Part shown: positions 1 through 10,097 of the stretch, piece after piece
How positions within the stretch are numbered: the stretch's first letter is position 1
Layout of the letters: each line of letters begins with the position of its first letter
NCBI GenBank assembly: GCA_028865235.1
Contig: CP114561.1
Span: 1,074,001-1,138,000 of the forward strand
Direction of reading: 5' to 3'
Length of the DNA: 64,000 nt
From: Candidatus Manganitrophus sp.
Lineage (GTDB): Bacteria; Nitrospirota; Nitrospiria; SBBL01; Manganitrophaceae
Position numbers and translations under genes: made by a program
The notes under the pieces: generated by a model
What the model was told of the DNA's origin: nothing
Seen by the model: the letters and a program-made list of their open reading frames with translations, nothing else
The model's database searches: none

Positions 1-84
1 ATCCCGCCAGCCGGACTGAAAAAAGAATCGCTCTTCGGTGGCGGCGGGGGAGGCGGAGAAGGCCACGGCGATCCAAGAATGTAG
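1..84 (+). CDS. C-terminal end of an unidentified protein (partial)
   Basis: The first plus-strand frame is open from the window edge to a TAG at 82-84. It reads as a short tail with a run of seven glycines followed by EGHGDPRM. Glycine-rich tails of this kind are common at bacterial C-termini, but no domain is visible and the real start lies outside the window. A palindromic GTAGGGG element begins at the stop codon. The frame could be open by chance, so this is a weak call. Confidence 0.3.
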   Translation: MPPAGLKKESLFGGGGGGGEGHGDPRM

Positions 85-103
85 GGGACGGGGCTGCCCC
101 TAC
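81..103. repeat. GTAGGGG palindromic intergenic element, copy 1
   Basis: GTAGGGG and CCCCTAC arms flank a short spacer. It resembles better-formed copies at 20823-20847, 26874-26898 and 39761-39785, where the core is GTAGGGGCGA and its complement. It sits between two convergent reading frames. Confidence 0.5.
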
Positions 104-738
104 GATTCCTTCGGTCCGTTGTTCAGACTTTTCCAAAGATACCAGGTCGCAATCGATCGGTAGGGCCGCCACGGCCGGGCAATCTTCTGAATTCTTTCGG
201 GGGAGGGGATTTTCCGCAGCCTGTAAGCCCGCTGAACCGCCTTCTTCAATCCGAGATCGCCCACCGGCAAAACATCGGTCCGATTCAAAGCAAAGATCAA
301 AAACATCTCCGCCGTCCACCGGCCGATCCCCTTCACCGCGACCAGTCGGGCGATGATCTCCTCGTCGGGAAGGGAATGAAATTCCTTCGGGCGGATCTCA
401 CCGGCAATCCACCGTCCGGCCAGATCTTTCACGTAAGCGATTTTCTGCCGTGAGAGGCCAACCCCGCGGAGTTCCTCCTCCGGGATGGAGAAGATCGCCT
501 TCGGCGTGACCAAGCTGCGCGGACAGATTGCGACAAGGCGCTGAAAGATGGTATCGGCCGCTTTCACCGAGAGCTGCTGCGAGACGATCGCCTCGACCAG
601 GGAGACGAAAGGATCGGGAGCATGGGTCAAGCGGCAAGGACCGATCGCATCGATAAAGGTCGATAACACCGGGTCGGCCTCGGCGAGCGCACGGCAGGCC
701 GATTCAAAACCGCCGTTCTGCGACATATTCTTTATCAA
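100..738 (-). CDS. alkA: DNA-3-methyladenine glycosylase II (HhH-GPD family)
   Basis: A base-excision repair enzyme that removes alkylated purines from DNA in the cytoplasm. The 212-residue protein has the helix-hairpin-helix KGIGRWTAE at residues 136-144, followed by the family's catalytic aspartate in VGDLGL (D161), and VSQQLS in the N-terminal half. The length matches short AlkA-like enzymes that lack the E. coli N-terminal domain. The TTG at 738 has AAGGGTG just upstream; an ATG four codons later (726) is the alternative. It follows the ABC-F gene by about 10 bases, so the two are probably cotranscribed. The family is clear; exact substrate range cannot be read from sequence. Confidence 0.9.
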   Translation of the reverse strand: MIKNMSQNGGFESACRALAEADPVLSTFIDAIGPCRLTHAPDPFVSLVEAIVSQQLSVKAADTIFQRLVAICPRSLVTPKAIFSIPEEELRGVGLSRQKIAYVKDLAGRWIAGEIRPKEFHSLPDEEIIARLVAVKGIGRWTAEMFLIFALNRTDVLPVGDLGLKKAVQRAYRLRKIPSPERIQKIARPWRPYRSIATWYLWKSLNNGPKES

Positions 739-748
739 GATTCACCCT

Positions 749-2683
749 TCATCCCGCCCGCTTGCTCTCCAGCGCTTCCCATCGGGCAATCCTCTCCTCT
801 AAGGTTTTTTCGATTTGGGAAAGCTCATTCGACCAGTCGGTTACTCCGGCGGCACTCTTGGCATGCGCCGACGGATCGGCAAAAAAGATTTCCAGCTCCC
901 GCTTCCTCGCCTCCAGTTTTTCAATCTCCCGTTCGATTCCTTCCAGCTCTTTCTTTTCCTTGAAACTAAGCCCTTTTCGGTCAACCGGTGCGGTCGACTT
1001 TTGCGAGGATCCGTTCGCCGCGCTTTTTTCCAGCCCGTCACGGCGATCAGCGGAAGGGACCTTCTCCCCTTTCGCCAACGCCTCCTCGTTTTTAAGGCGG
1101 GTCAGATAGGTTTCATAATTTCCCTCGGTGTAGCGGACGCCCCTCCCCTTCGAAGCTCAAAATGCCGGTGGCGACCTTGTCGAGGAAGAACCGGTCGTGG
1201 GTCACCATGAGAACGCAGCCGTTGTAGCCGACGAGGGCATCGTCGAAAAGCTGAAGGGTCGGGATATCGAGATCGTTCGTCGGCTCGTCGAGAATCAGAA
1301 AGTTGGCGCTCTCCAGCATCATCTTCGCCAAAATCAGGCGCGCCTTTTCCCCTCCCGACAACGTTCGGATGTACCGCTTTTGATCGTGATGTTCGAAGAG
1401 AAAATCGGCGAGATAACCGGTTTTGTGCCGCCGCTGCTCTCCCACCGTCACCCAGTCCCCCTCCCCGAGGGCCTCCTCCACTTTGAGATTGGGATCGATC
1501 GACTCCCGTTTCTGATCGAAGTAGGCGATCTTGGTGTTTTTTCCGCGGACGATCCGGCCGGCGGTCGGAAGCTCCTCCCCCAAAATCATCCGCAGCAGGG
1601 TGGTCTTCCCCGCGCCGTTCGACCCGATGATCCCGATCCGATCCCCCGCCTTCAGCTTGAGGCTCAGGTCCGGATCAATGTCCTCCCCTCGAATGATTTG
1701 CAAAGGGCGTCCAACTCCAAGATCGTGTGCCCCAGCCGCTGGTCGGTTTCAAGACGAAGTCCGATGTCCCGTTCAACGTGATCTTTCCGCTGCTCCTGCA
1801 TCGTATAAAACCGGTCGATCCGGGCCTTCGACTTGGTCGTCCGGGCCTTGGCCCCCTGCCGCATCCACTCCGACTCGCGGCGCAGCAGGGTGATCAGCCT
1901 TCCCTGGTCGCGCGATTCGTGAAGCAACCGGTCGGCCCTCCCCTCCAGATAGTCGAGATAGCCCCCGAGATAACTGTAGACCCCTCCCGATTCGATCTCG
2001 AAGATCCGCCGGGCGACGCGATCGAGAAAGTAGCGGTCATGGGTGATCAACATGACCGCCCCCGGATAGCCGATCAAGAACGCCTCCAGCCAGGCGGTCG
2101 TCGCCGCATCGAGGTGGTTCGTCGGCTCGTCAAGCAAGAGAAGATCGGGCGACTGTAAGACCAGCTTCGCCAACGCCACCCGTTTCCGCATCCCACCGCT
2201 GAGCATCTCTATCTTCTGATTGCGGTCCGCAATACCGAGTTGCAGCAGAACCTCATCCACCCGATGATCGATCTGCCATCCCTGGTGGTGATCAAACCAC
2301 TCCCCGAGCGCCTGCTGCTCCTTGAGGAGCTTTTCCATCTCCGCCGGGGTCGCCCCCCGCATCGCCTCGCCGATTGTTTGGTAACGATCGCGTTTTTGAT
2401 GGATCTCGACCAGCGCGGACGCCACTTCTTCAGCCACGGTCCAGTGCTCCGTCAAAACGGGGTCTTGCGGGAGGGCGCCGATCGAAATTCCCCGCTTATA
2501 GGAAACCTCTCCCCCGTCGGGCGGCTCAATCCCTGCAATGATCCGGAAGAGGGTCGTTTTGCCGCAGCCGTTTCGGCCGACAAAGCCGACTTTTTCCGAT
2601 TCCCCGACGGTCAGGGTCACATCCCGCAGGACCTGCTTCAACCCATAAGATTTGGAAACATGTGAAAGATCAAGAAGATTCAT
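749..2683 (-). CDS. uup: ABC-F family ATPase Uup-like (frameshifted twice)
   Basis: Cytoplasmic ABC-F protein with two ATPase domains and a C-terminal coiled coil, a family that acts on ribosomes or branched DNA. Domain 1 has Walker A GRNGCGKTT, signature LSGGMRKR and Walker B LLLLDEPTNHLD. Domain 2 has GSNGAGKTT, LSGGEKAR and LILDEPTNDLD. The last 110 residues are charged coiled coil typical of Uup rather than EttA. Two one-base losses break the frame: near 1670, where RTLIR should run on into DLSLKLKAG, and near 1140, where the next frame continues VRYTEGNYETYL. Both restore family sequence, so they look like assembly errors. The ATG at 2683 is chosen because the ABC domain starts there. 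It is divergent from the phosphoribosyltransferase gene. Confidence 0.9.
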
Positions 2684-2714
2684 CCGTTTTAATTCCCCTG
2701 TCCAAAAGCGATTG

Positions 2715-2720
2715 ATTATA
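2715..2720 (-). promoter_or_regulatory. Extended -10 element upstream of uup
   Basis: On the minus strand the sequence reads TGCTATAAT, a perfect TATAAT with an extended TGn motif, about 32 bases before the uup ATG. No good -35 is present at 17 bases, as is usual for extended -10 promoters. Confidence 0.5.
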
Positions 2721-2748
2721 GCACATTTGGAGGACACCGCCCGAGGTC

Positions 2749-2778
2749 TTGTGCCGTTATAGCCGAACCATCTAGAAT
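2749..2778 (+). promoter_or_regulatory. Candidate sigma-70 promoter of the phosphoribosyltransferase gene
   Basis: TTGTGC at 2749-2754, an 18-base spacer and TAGAAT at 2773-2778. The ATG at 2797 follows with an AAGGA Shine-Dalgarno between, giving a very short leader. Only the -10 is a strong match. Confidence 0.4.
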
Positions 2779-2796
2779 AGAGCTAAGAAGGAATTC

Positions 2797-3494
2797 ATGA
2801 AAAAGAAAGCGAAGCGAAATAATGCGGCGAATCAGCCATGCTCGATTTTTGAAGATCGGCAGGAGGCGGGACGGGCACTGGCGGAACGGTTGCTCCATTA
2901 TCGAGGGGATCAGAGAGTGCTGCTGGTCGCCCTTTCTCCGGGCGGCGTAATCGTAGGGAAAGAAATCGCCCTGTCGCTCGGCGTGCCGATGGTGATGTTC
3001 CGCTCCCGGAAGCTGCCGATTCCGGGAAATCCGAGACTCTTTTTCGGCGCAATGACAGAGGCGGGAGAGATCTGCCTCCTCTCCGACGTGATCAGCCGTT
3101 ATGAAATTCCGGACCACTACATCCAAGAAACGATCACATCGAAAAAAGAAGAGATCCTTCAACGGCGCCGGCGATTCAGAAAAACGTCGTTGGGTTTCGA
3201 TCTGGGGGCAGGAGAGTGATTCTCGTCGACGAAGGGATTGCCAGCGGCGCGGTCCTCTTTTCAGCCCTTCAGTGGCTGCGGGCGGAAGGGGCCGGCCATC
3301 GGATCGTCGCCCTTCCGGTGAGTCCTCAAGAAAAGCTCTCCCGGATCAACGAGCTCTCCGAGGAGAATGTGGTGCTTCACGCGGTCCCTTCGTTCCATTC
3401 GGTCGAATGTTACTACCGCCGATACGATCCGATCTCCGACGAAGTCGCCCGCGCGATTCTCAAGAGCCTCAACGAGAGAAAGCTGGCCGCGTAA
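2797..3494 (+). CDS. Phosphoribosyltransferase-domain protein (frameshifted)
   Basis: A type I PRTase-fold protein of the kind annotated simply as phosphoribosyltransferase. Substrate is unknown, and several members are standalone PRTase-like proteins or regulators. The N-terminal part has LVALSPGGVIVGKEIALSLG; the PRPP loop is VILVDEGIASGA just after 3216, matching the acidic-acidic-glycine-threonine-like consensus of the family. The frame breaks near 3210, where one missing base in a G run would join FDLG to GRRVILVD. About 232 residues after correction, close to family size. AAGGAATTC precedes the ATG. It is divergent from uup. Confidence 0.8.
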
Positions 3495-3619
3495 GGGCCG
3501 GAAAAACTGACCCGATCAGGCCGCTGCCGTCTCATCGCTCCCTTGATCGGGAGCCAGCCCTTCCGCCTTTTGCTCGCCCCCGAATAAAACCAATGGGTCG
3601 TCTGCACCCCCTGCAACCG

Positions 3620-6600
3620 TTACGGCATCCGATAGGTAATGCTCAAGGACGGCCGCAGAGAAGCGGTCGGATGTTCCATGCTGGCGAAAGTGCGGTAGCG
3701 GTCGGCTCCTTTTGTCGGATCGGAATTCAACAGCAGCCCGTAGTTGGTCAAGGGGGTATTGATCCACTGCTGTACCATGATCGTAATATTCCAGCTTTTT
3801 CTCCCCAGCACTTTGTCGATCGCCTTGATATCATGGGCCGATGAAACATCCGCCTGTGCCAGCGGAACGTTGCTGTCGCAGCAGGCATTCGCCGTCCAGC
3901 CGTTCACGCCATCATAGGTATACCCGTTCGCTCGGGTCAAATCCGGGTTCTTGTTGGCCATCTTGTGTACGGCGACGGTATAAGTGCTCTCCGCCTCCGT
4001 ATCCGCCTCCACCAGCGAGAGGTTGAGCGTCGCGCTCTCAATGATGGCACCGGCCGGAATGCCGGAAAGATTAAACTTCATCAGCACCGCATTGGCGATC
4101 CGGTTCGCCGGCCAGGTGTAGGTGTTCAGCGTCGGCTCCGCATTATTGACCCCGGCGTCGACGTTTAGGTAGGTATCGGCGGACGGACTGAGTGTGACCG
4201 TGGCGCTCTGGCTGGCGGCCGGTGTGGCGACGCTCACCGCGGCGCTCTGGGCCGAGGCATTCCCCGCCGCATCAAAAGCGGATACGGTATAGCTGTAAAC
4301 CGTACCGGCCGTCAAGCCGGTATTCGAGAAACTCGTCGCCGTCGTCGTTCCCACCTGGAGGCCGTTGCGGTAGACCCGATAACCGGAAACCCCGACGTTG
4401 TCGGTTGATGGGTTCCAGGCCAGATTGATTTGGCTGGAAGAGATGGCGGCGGCCGTCAAGCCCGCCGGCGCTGTCGGCGCCGTCGCATCGGGCGCGGTCG
4501 TCGTGGTGAAGGTGCCGTCGCCCGAGACCGCCAGATTGCCCGACGCATCTCGGCTGCGCACCCGATAATGATAGAGGGTGGAAGGAAGCAGGCCAGTCAG
4601 GCTCTGAGCATGGGATGTCACCAAAGTGGAGACAACGCCGGTGGAAGTTCCATATGCCGTAGTGGTTCCATACTCCACCTGGGTGTCGGACGGCTCGTTC
4701 GTACTCCAACTGATCAGCGCCCCGCCGGTGGTGATGCTCCCCGCCGCCACAGCAGAGATCACCGGAGCGGTGGTATCGGGGGGCGGCAGCGTGCGCGCAC
4801 TCGCCCCCGCGCTCTGTGCGGAAAGGTTTCCCGCCGCGTCAAAAGCGGCGACGGTATAGTTGTAAATCGTATCTGCCGCTAACCCGGAATTGGCGTAACT
4901 CGTCACCGTCGTCGTTCCCACCTGGAGGCCGTTGCGGTAGACCCGATAACCGGAAACCCCCACGTTGTCGGTCGATGCGTTCCAAGCCAGATTGATTTGG
5001 CTGGAGGAGACGGCGGCGGCCGTCAGGCCAGCCGGCGCCGACGGCAAGGACGTATCGGGCGCGGCCGCCGTGGTAAAGCTTCCGTTGTTTGAGACCGACA
5101 AATTGCCGGCGGCATCGCGGCTGCGCACCCGGTAATGATAAAGGGTCGCGGGAAGCAGGCCGGAAAGGCTCTGAACGTGTGCTGTCGCCAAGGTGGAGAC
5201 GACGGCCGTGGAAGTTCCGTAAGCGGGGGTGGTTCCATACTCCACCTGGGTGTCGGCCGGTTCATTGGTGCTCCACGAGAGGGTGGCGCGCTGCTGCCGA
5301 CGCCGCCGACCCCGATTCCGGAGATCACCGGCGGGGTTGTATCAGCCGGCGGCGGAGCCTGCGCGGTGTCGGGGGTGAAGCGGAAAGCGGTGTTCGCGGT
5401 GACAGAGAGGAGCGGCACCCCGGCGCTGCCGTCTTGGTTTTCAATGCCGAAAGTGGTGGGGACATTTAAAACGATCGCCCCATACTGCAAGAGAATCGTT
5501 CCGTCTGGACGGGAGAATCACCTGGAAGGTGTGCGTCGTGCTGCAGCAGAGGTCCCTGACCCCGTTGAAGGAAATCACGAACTCCGAATCCGAAGAAGCA
5601 ATGCTGATCTGCCGCAGTCCGACATAGAGATCCCGCCAGAAGGGAGCGATGAAGGCATTCGGCGGAACGGGGTTCTGTACCGGCTGGGGAACGTAGGCGG
5701 TATTGGCCGTCCCGAAGGTGATCAACCCGTTTGTGGAAATATAGAGCTGCTGATAACTCTGGCCGTAAAAAGGAAAGGAGAATGGAAGCGAGAGGGAAAG
5801 CGCGTTGTCGTCTCCGCTGAATGTTAATGGAGTCGAAGTTTCCGCCCAGGCATACGGCTCCTCTGTCATGTTGTAGCCGGAGATCGGACCCGAAGGGGGG
5901 CGCCGGAGCGGGGGCCGGAGGGGCCGGCGTGTTGAAGGAAGTGTTCGGTCCGAAGGCCGTTCCCCCCGCATTGCGGGCGACAAGGCGGAAGTGATAGGCA
6001 GTCCCCGACGCCAAGGGGGTCAGGTCGGCGGAGATCGTGTTTGCCGCAGAGAGGGTCACCGGGGCCGTGCTGCTGCCGTAAGCCGTGGTGGTCCCATACT
6101 CGAACCAAGCCGAAGTGGTCGCCCCCGACGGATTGACCGACCCGGAGAGGGTGGCGGAGGTGGCCGTAATGTCGGAAGCCGCCGACTGTGAAACCGTCGG
6201 CATCAAAGGGAGGGTCGTGACGGAAATGGCCGCCGAGGCGGGGGAGATTCCCCGCGGCGTCATAAGCCGCCACCGCGTAATTATATGCCGTGTTCGCCGC
6301 CAGGCCGGTATTGAGATAGGTCGGAAGGGCGCTGCTGGCAATCTGCACCCCGTTGCGATAGATCCGATAGCCGGCGACCCCCACGTTATCGGTCGAGGCG
6401 CTCCAACTCAACTGAACTTGTGAAGACGAGACGGCGGCCGCCCCGACGTTTGTCGGCACGGAGGGGAGGGTGGTATCGGGAAGAGCGGCGGTGGTAAAGC
6501 TGCCGTTGTTGGAGACCGCCAAATTTCCCGCCGCATCGCGGCTCCGCACCCGGTAGTGATAAAGGGTCGAAGGAAGCAGGCCGGAAAGGCTCTGCGCGTG

Positions 6601-7650
6601 CGCCGTCACCAGGGTCGGAACGATCGCGGTGAAAGAACCGAAGGCGGTTGTGGTCCCATACTCGATCTGCGTGTCGGACGGTTCATTGGTGCTCCAGCTG
6701 ATCAACGCTCCGCCGGCGGTAATATTGACCGCTCCCATTCCGGAGATCACCGGCGCGGAGGTGTCCGCCGGCGCCAATGTCCTTACGCTTACCGCGGCGC
6801 TCTGCGCCGAGAGGTTCCCCGCGGCGTCATAGGCCGCCACCCGATAGCTGTAGAGGGTATCCGGGGTGAGTCCCCCATCCGAAAAGGTCGGAACACTCCT
6901 GGCGCCGATCTCCACCCCGTTGCGATAGATTCGATAGCCGGCGACCCCGACGTTATCCGTGGAAACGCTCCAGGTCAGATTGATCTGGGTGGTCGACAGC
7001 GCCGCCCCACTGACATTTCCAGGGACGGTCGGCGTCGTGGTATCGGATAATGTTGTAAAGATCTGATCGGCCGAGGTCGCCAGATTGCCCGCCGCATCCC
7101 GGCTGAGGACCCGGTAGTGATAGAGTGTGCCGGCAAGCAAATTCGAGAGGGTTTGGCTGTGCACCGTCACCAAGCTCGACACCAACGGGGTAGTCAGCCC
7201 GTAGGCGGTCGTCGTGCCGTATTCGATCCGGGTATCCGCCGGCTCATCGGTGCCCCAGGTGATGAGGGCGGAATTCAGGGTGCGATTGCTGTTGGTAATA
7301 CTCGAGATCAGCGGCGCAATCAGGTCGTTTAACAGAGGGATCGTTTTGCGGGCTTCATTCGAAAAACCGCTCTCGTTGCCGTCGGTATCATAGGCGGTGA
7401 TCGCAAAATGGTAGGTCAGCCCCGCGGTCAGGTTCGGCACCGTCCAGGAAGTCACCCGTCCCACATCGATCGGAGGGCTGTAGACGCCCGGCAGCAGACC
7501 GACGTAGACCCGGTAGCCTGCCAGGTCTCCTTCGCTGTTCGGGTCCCAGGTCAGGATGGCCTCCCCGGCGAGGGCAAACGTATGATGATCGAGGATGAGA
7601 AAAAGAACAAGGGCGAGAAGAAGCCTGCACCTTCTCAGGTAATCTGCCAC
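3620..7650 (-). CDS. Large secreted fibronectin type III repeat protein with C-terminal DNRLRE domain (FN3-1)
   Basis: Exported repeat protein, probably a cell-surface, adhesin or matrix component. A GTG start at 7650 with GGAGG six bases upstream gives a signal peptide (RRCRLLLALVLFLIL). It is followed by an FN3 module (AILTWDPNSEGDLAGYRVY) and alternating FN3 modules of two flavours: EYGTTTAYG...YHYRVRSRDAAGN, and INLAWNASTDNVGVSGYRVY. Around 5500-5880 is a different domain with PFSFPFYGQSYQQLYISTNG. The last ~190 residues are a DNRLRE (CBM96-type) domain from LSPSADTYLNVD to SLSITYRMP. Frame breaks near 6243, 5895, 5505 and 5290, mostly in C or G runs. After correction about 1340 residues. 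Two GEMM-I riboswitches precede it. Paralogue of the gene at 10098-12748. Confidence 0.85.
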
Positions 7651-7687
7651 GGCGAACCTCCAAGCGCGAAAGCGAGAAGAGCTATTT

Positions 7688-7775
7688 CCTTTGGCGGCTC
7701 GGCGGGCGTGGCCGGATGGCGGTAGCCCCGTTACTCTGCGTCCCCACCTTTCGATGGGTTTGCTCTGAGCAAAGG
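7688..7775 (-). promoter_or_regulatory. GEMM-I cyclic dinucleotide riboswitch aptamer RS1 (proximal to FN3-1)
   Basis: The minus strand reads CAGAGCAAACCCATCGAAAG, then GTGGGGACGCAGAG, AACGGGGCTA and GCCGAGCCGCC. These match GEMM-I landmarks: the AAACC / GAAA-tetraloop helix, GGACGCA, ACGGG and the tetraloop receptor side GCCGnGCnGCC. CCTTTG and CAAAGG close the ends. By alignment with V. cholerae Vc2, the position equivalent to G20 is A, the substitution tied to cGAMP selectivity. It lies 38 bases before the FN3-1 GTG. Unlike its three sister aptamers it has no terminator after it, so it may act on translation or be degenerate. Confidence 0.8.
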
Positions 7776-7835
7776 TCAATACGAGTATGTGTGGTGAGTG
7801 TTGATTCAGTCCGTGAGGGGGAGCGACGGAAAAAC

Positions 7836-7866
7836 TCCCCAAAAAGCCGCCATTCCTTTGGCGGCT
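7836..7866 (-). terminator. Intrinsic terminator overlapping RS2 aptamer
   Basis: On the minus strand AGCCGCC, an eight-base loop and GGCGGCT are followed by five Ts. The 5' arm is part of the GCCGAGCCGCC segment of aptamer RS2, so aptamer and terminator folds exclude each other. Ligand binding should therefore favour read-through. Confidence 0.75.
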
Positions 7867-8005
7867 CGGCGGGCATGGAAGAAGGTGAAGAGGAAAGGGA
7901 GTGGGGGGTGATAATCGCTACCCCCTATACCCTACCCCCTACACCCTTTCTTTAGCCCCGTTGCTCTGCGTCCTCCTCTTTCGAGAAGTTTGCTCTGAGC
8001 AAAGG
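7855..8005 (-). promoter_or_regulatory. GEMM-I riboswitch aptamer RS2 (distal, FN3-1 operon) with enlarged variable arm
   Basis: The minus strand reads CAGAGCAAACTTCTCGAAAG, AGGAGGACGCAGAGCAACGG, GGCTA, then a roughly 65-base insertion in the variable arm before CATGCCCGCCGAGCCGCC. Core landmarks match RS1, RS3 and RS4, including A at the Vc2 G20 position. The insertion carries four G tracts in the RNA (see 7921-7946). It is followed at once by an intrinsic terminator that shares its 3' side. Confidence 0.78.
7921..7946 (-). other. Potential RNA G-quadruplex inside RS2
   Basis: Four G tracts of 3, 5, 3 and 5 with loops TGTA, TA and TATA on the transcribed strand, within the variable arm of aptamer RS2. 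The tract and loop lengths satisfy the usual quadruplex pattern. Confidence 0.5.
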
Positions 8006-8075
8006 ATCGATGGATATCCTGGATGAACGGCCTTCGAAGCGTATAGAGCATATATGGTATACGTCGATAGGAGGT

Positions 8076-8105
8076 TATATAACACATTTAAAATTTAAGA
8101 GTCAA
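8076..8105 (-). promoter_or_regulatory. Sigma-70 promoter for the riboswitch / FN3-1 transcript
   Basis: TTGACT (8100-8105), an 18-base AT-rich spacer and TATATA (8076-8081) on the minus strand. Transcription would start about 60 bases before RS2. The rest of the ~315-base stretch up to the DUF72 gene holds that gene's own promoter and nothing else I recognise. Confidence 0.55.
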
Positions 8106-8235
8106 TCAGTTTTCCACACGTGACAAAAAATTATTTCAGCATGAGACATCCCTCCGAAAGACATACCGTCATCCGCTTTTGAAAGACACGCCACCTCTGC
8201 CGATCGGGTTTGAATCAATGCTCCGGCCCCCCTCA

Positions 8236-8265
8236 TTGCCTTCCTGAACGCCGTTGTTCTAGAAT
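8236..8265 (+). promoter_or_regulatory. Candidate promoter of the DUF72 gene
   Basis: TTGCCT, an 18-base spacer and TAGAAT, 58 bases before the DUF72 ATG. The -10 matches five of six consensus positions; the -35 is weaker. Confidence 0.4.
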
Positions 8266-8323
8266 GAGGTGATCGAGCTTCGATCTCAAGCGTTGCTTCA
8301 CGAGGAGAAAGGAAGGAGGGGTC

Positions 8324-9074
8324 ATGCAAGCGAAAATAGTTCGCGTCGGATGTTCCGGCTGGCAATATCGTCATTGGAAAGGGAACTTCTACCCCTCTTC
8401 CCTCCCTCAGAAAAAATGGCTCGACTATTACGCCTCGCAATTCGACACCGTCGAGATCAACAACAGCTTCTACCGGCTTCCGAGCGAAAAAATTTTTCCG
8501 AATGGCGCGATCGGGTCCCCGATCATTTTCTCTATGCGGTGAAAGCCAGCCGATATCTGACCCACATCAAGAGGCTGAAAGATCCCGCCGACCCGCTCCA
8601 CCGCTTCTGGAGCCGGGCCCGGCTCCTTGGACCGAAGCTCGGCCCCGTCCTTTATCAACTCCTCCTCATTTAAAACGGAACGCGCGGCGGCTCTTCGAAT
8701 TTTTGGAGGCCCTCCCGGACCACCCGCTGCAAGTGGTTGAATTTCGAGATCGAACCTGGTATACCGATGAGATCTTCCGGGCGATAGAGGCAAAAGGGGT
8801 GGCGATGTGCATTCATGACCATCACGAATCGGCCACCCCGCGGGAGACGGTCGGCCCGTTCGTTTACGCCCGATTTCACGGGGCCGACGGTCATTATCAA
8901 GGGGCCTACTCCGATCGGGCGCTGCGCGACTGGGCGGCCTGGCTTGCAAAAGAAGCCCGGTCGGGAAAAGCGATCTATGCTTATTTCAACAATGACACCG
9001 GCACGCACGCACCGAGGAACGCGCAAACGCTTCGGGAATCACTGACATCACTTCTCCAACGGGAGGCGGCCTGA
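8324..9074 (+). CDS. DUF72 family protein (YecE-like), frameshifted
   Basis: Conserved TIM-barrel-like family of unknown function. The N-terminus VRVGCSGWQYRHWKGNFYP and the following TVEINNSFYRLPS are the family signature. The second half has FRDRTWYTDEIF and the C-terminal IYAYFNNDTGTHAPRNA stretch typical of DUF72. Two frame breaks, near 8490 and 8665, split one protein of about 250 residues; joined, the pieces read through SEWRDRVPDHFLYAVKASRY. A strong AAGGAGGGG Shine-Dalgarno precedes the ATG. The stop abuts the start of the next gene, so they form an operon. Confidence 0.85.
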
Positions 9075-10006
9075 ATGAATCGAATTGTTTCATTGATTGC
9101 CAGCAGCACCGAAATTGTCTGCGCGCTTGGTTTGGAAGATCAACTGATCGGCCGATCGCATGAATGCGACTATCCCTTCTCGGTTTCGCGCCTGCCGGTT
9201 TGCACCGCGCCAAAGTTCTCCACCGAGGGGACCAGCGGCGAGATCGACCGGCGGGTCAAGGGACTTTTGCAACAGGCGTTGAGTATTTACCGGGTGGATG
9301 CCGATCTTCTCAAGCAGCTCCGCCCGACCCACATTATCACGCAAACCCAATGCGAGGTCTGCGCGGTCAGCCTGAAGGAGGTCGAGCAGGCGCTCCGGGA
9401 GTGGATCACCCCCGGCGCCGCGGCGGGGGCAACCCCACCCTCATTCCGCTCGCTCCGAATGCACTCTCCGATGTTTGGGCTGACATTCGCCGGGTCGCCG
9501 ACGCGATAGGGGTTTCCGAGCGGGGCCGCGCCCTCGTGCAACAGTTGCAGGAACGGATGGCGGCCATTGCAAAGAAAAACGAACGGCTTGCGGTGAGGCC
9601 GCGCGCCGCGGCCATCGAATGGATCGATCCGCTGATGGCCGGGGGAAACTGGATGCCTGAGTTGATCGGGATGGCGGGCGGGACCAACCTTTTCGGAGAG
9701 GCCGGGAAGCACTCTCCCTGGATGACCTCGGAAGCGCTTATTCAAGCCGATCCCGATGTCCTTCTCGTCTTACCGTGCGGATTCGACATTCCGCGGACCC
9801 GGAAGGAGCTTCCCACGTTAACCGAGCATCCGGCCTGGCCGGCACTGAAAGCCGTCCGCGAGAAACAGGTCTATCTGCTCGACGGGAATCAGTACTTCAA
9901 CCGTCCCGGTCCCCGCCTTGCCGAGTCGCTTGAGATCTTGGCCGAGATCTTCCATCCCGACCGGTTTCGGTTCGGCCATGAAGGGACCGGATGGGTCAGA
10001 ATCTAA
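9075..10006 (+). CDS. Cobalamin-binding protein-like (BtuF-type periplasmic-binding fold), frameshifted
   Basis: Helical-backbone metal/cobalamin-binding (PBP type III, BtuF/FecB-like) family. The start IVSLIASSTEIVCALGLEDQ and the RSHECDYP motif are typical of the cobalamin-binding protein group, as is LRPTHIITQTQCEVCAVS. I see no signal peptide, and many members of this subgroup lack one, so it may be cytoplasmic. The frame breaks near 9420 within a GC-rich run; the second part, from PLAPNALSDVWADI to the C-terminus, completes the fold. About 310 residues. The ATG directly follows the DUF72 stop, suggesting coupling. No ABC transporter partner lies nearby, so a transport role is uncertain. 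Confidence 0.75.
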
Positions 10007-10097
10007 TCGCTCGATCCTGTCCACCCGGTCCCTATTGCCGCGCGCTTCTTCCAGAGGATCTGGCCCTCCCCGAACATCGACGGCAACCTTCTCGCTT

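Noticed and set aside
7901..7950. Telomere-like or CRISPR-like repeat (ACCCCCT/ACCCT units)
   Set aside because: Only three or four imperfect short units, with no spacers and no cas genes; it fits better as an expanded loop in riboswitch RS2.
9818..10097. C-terminal extension of the FN3-2 frame beyond the DNRLRE domain
   Set aside because: It is the complement of the cobalamin-binding-protein gene and has no relation to the end of FN3-1; a one-base loss near 10105 hiding a TAG explains it better.
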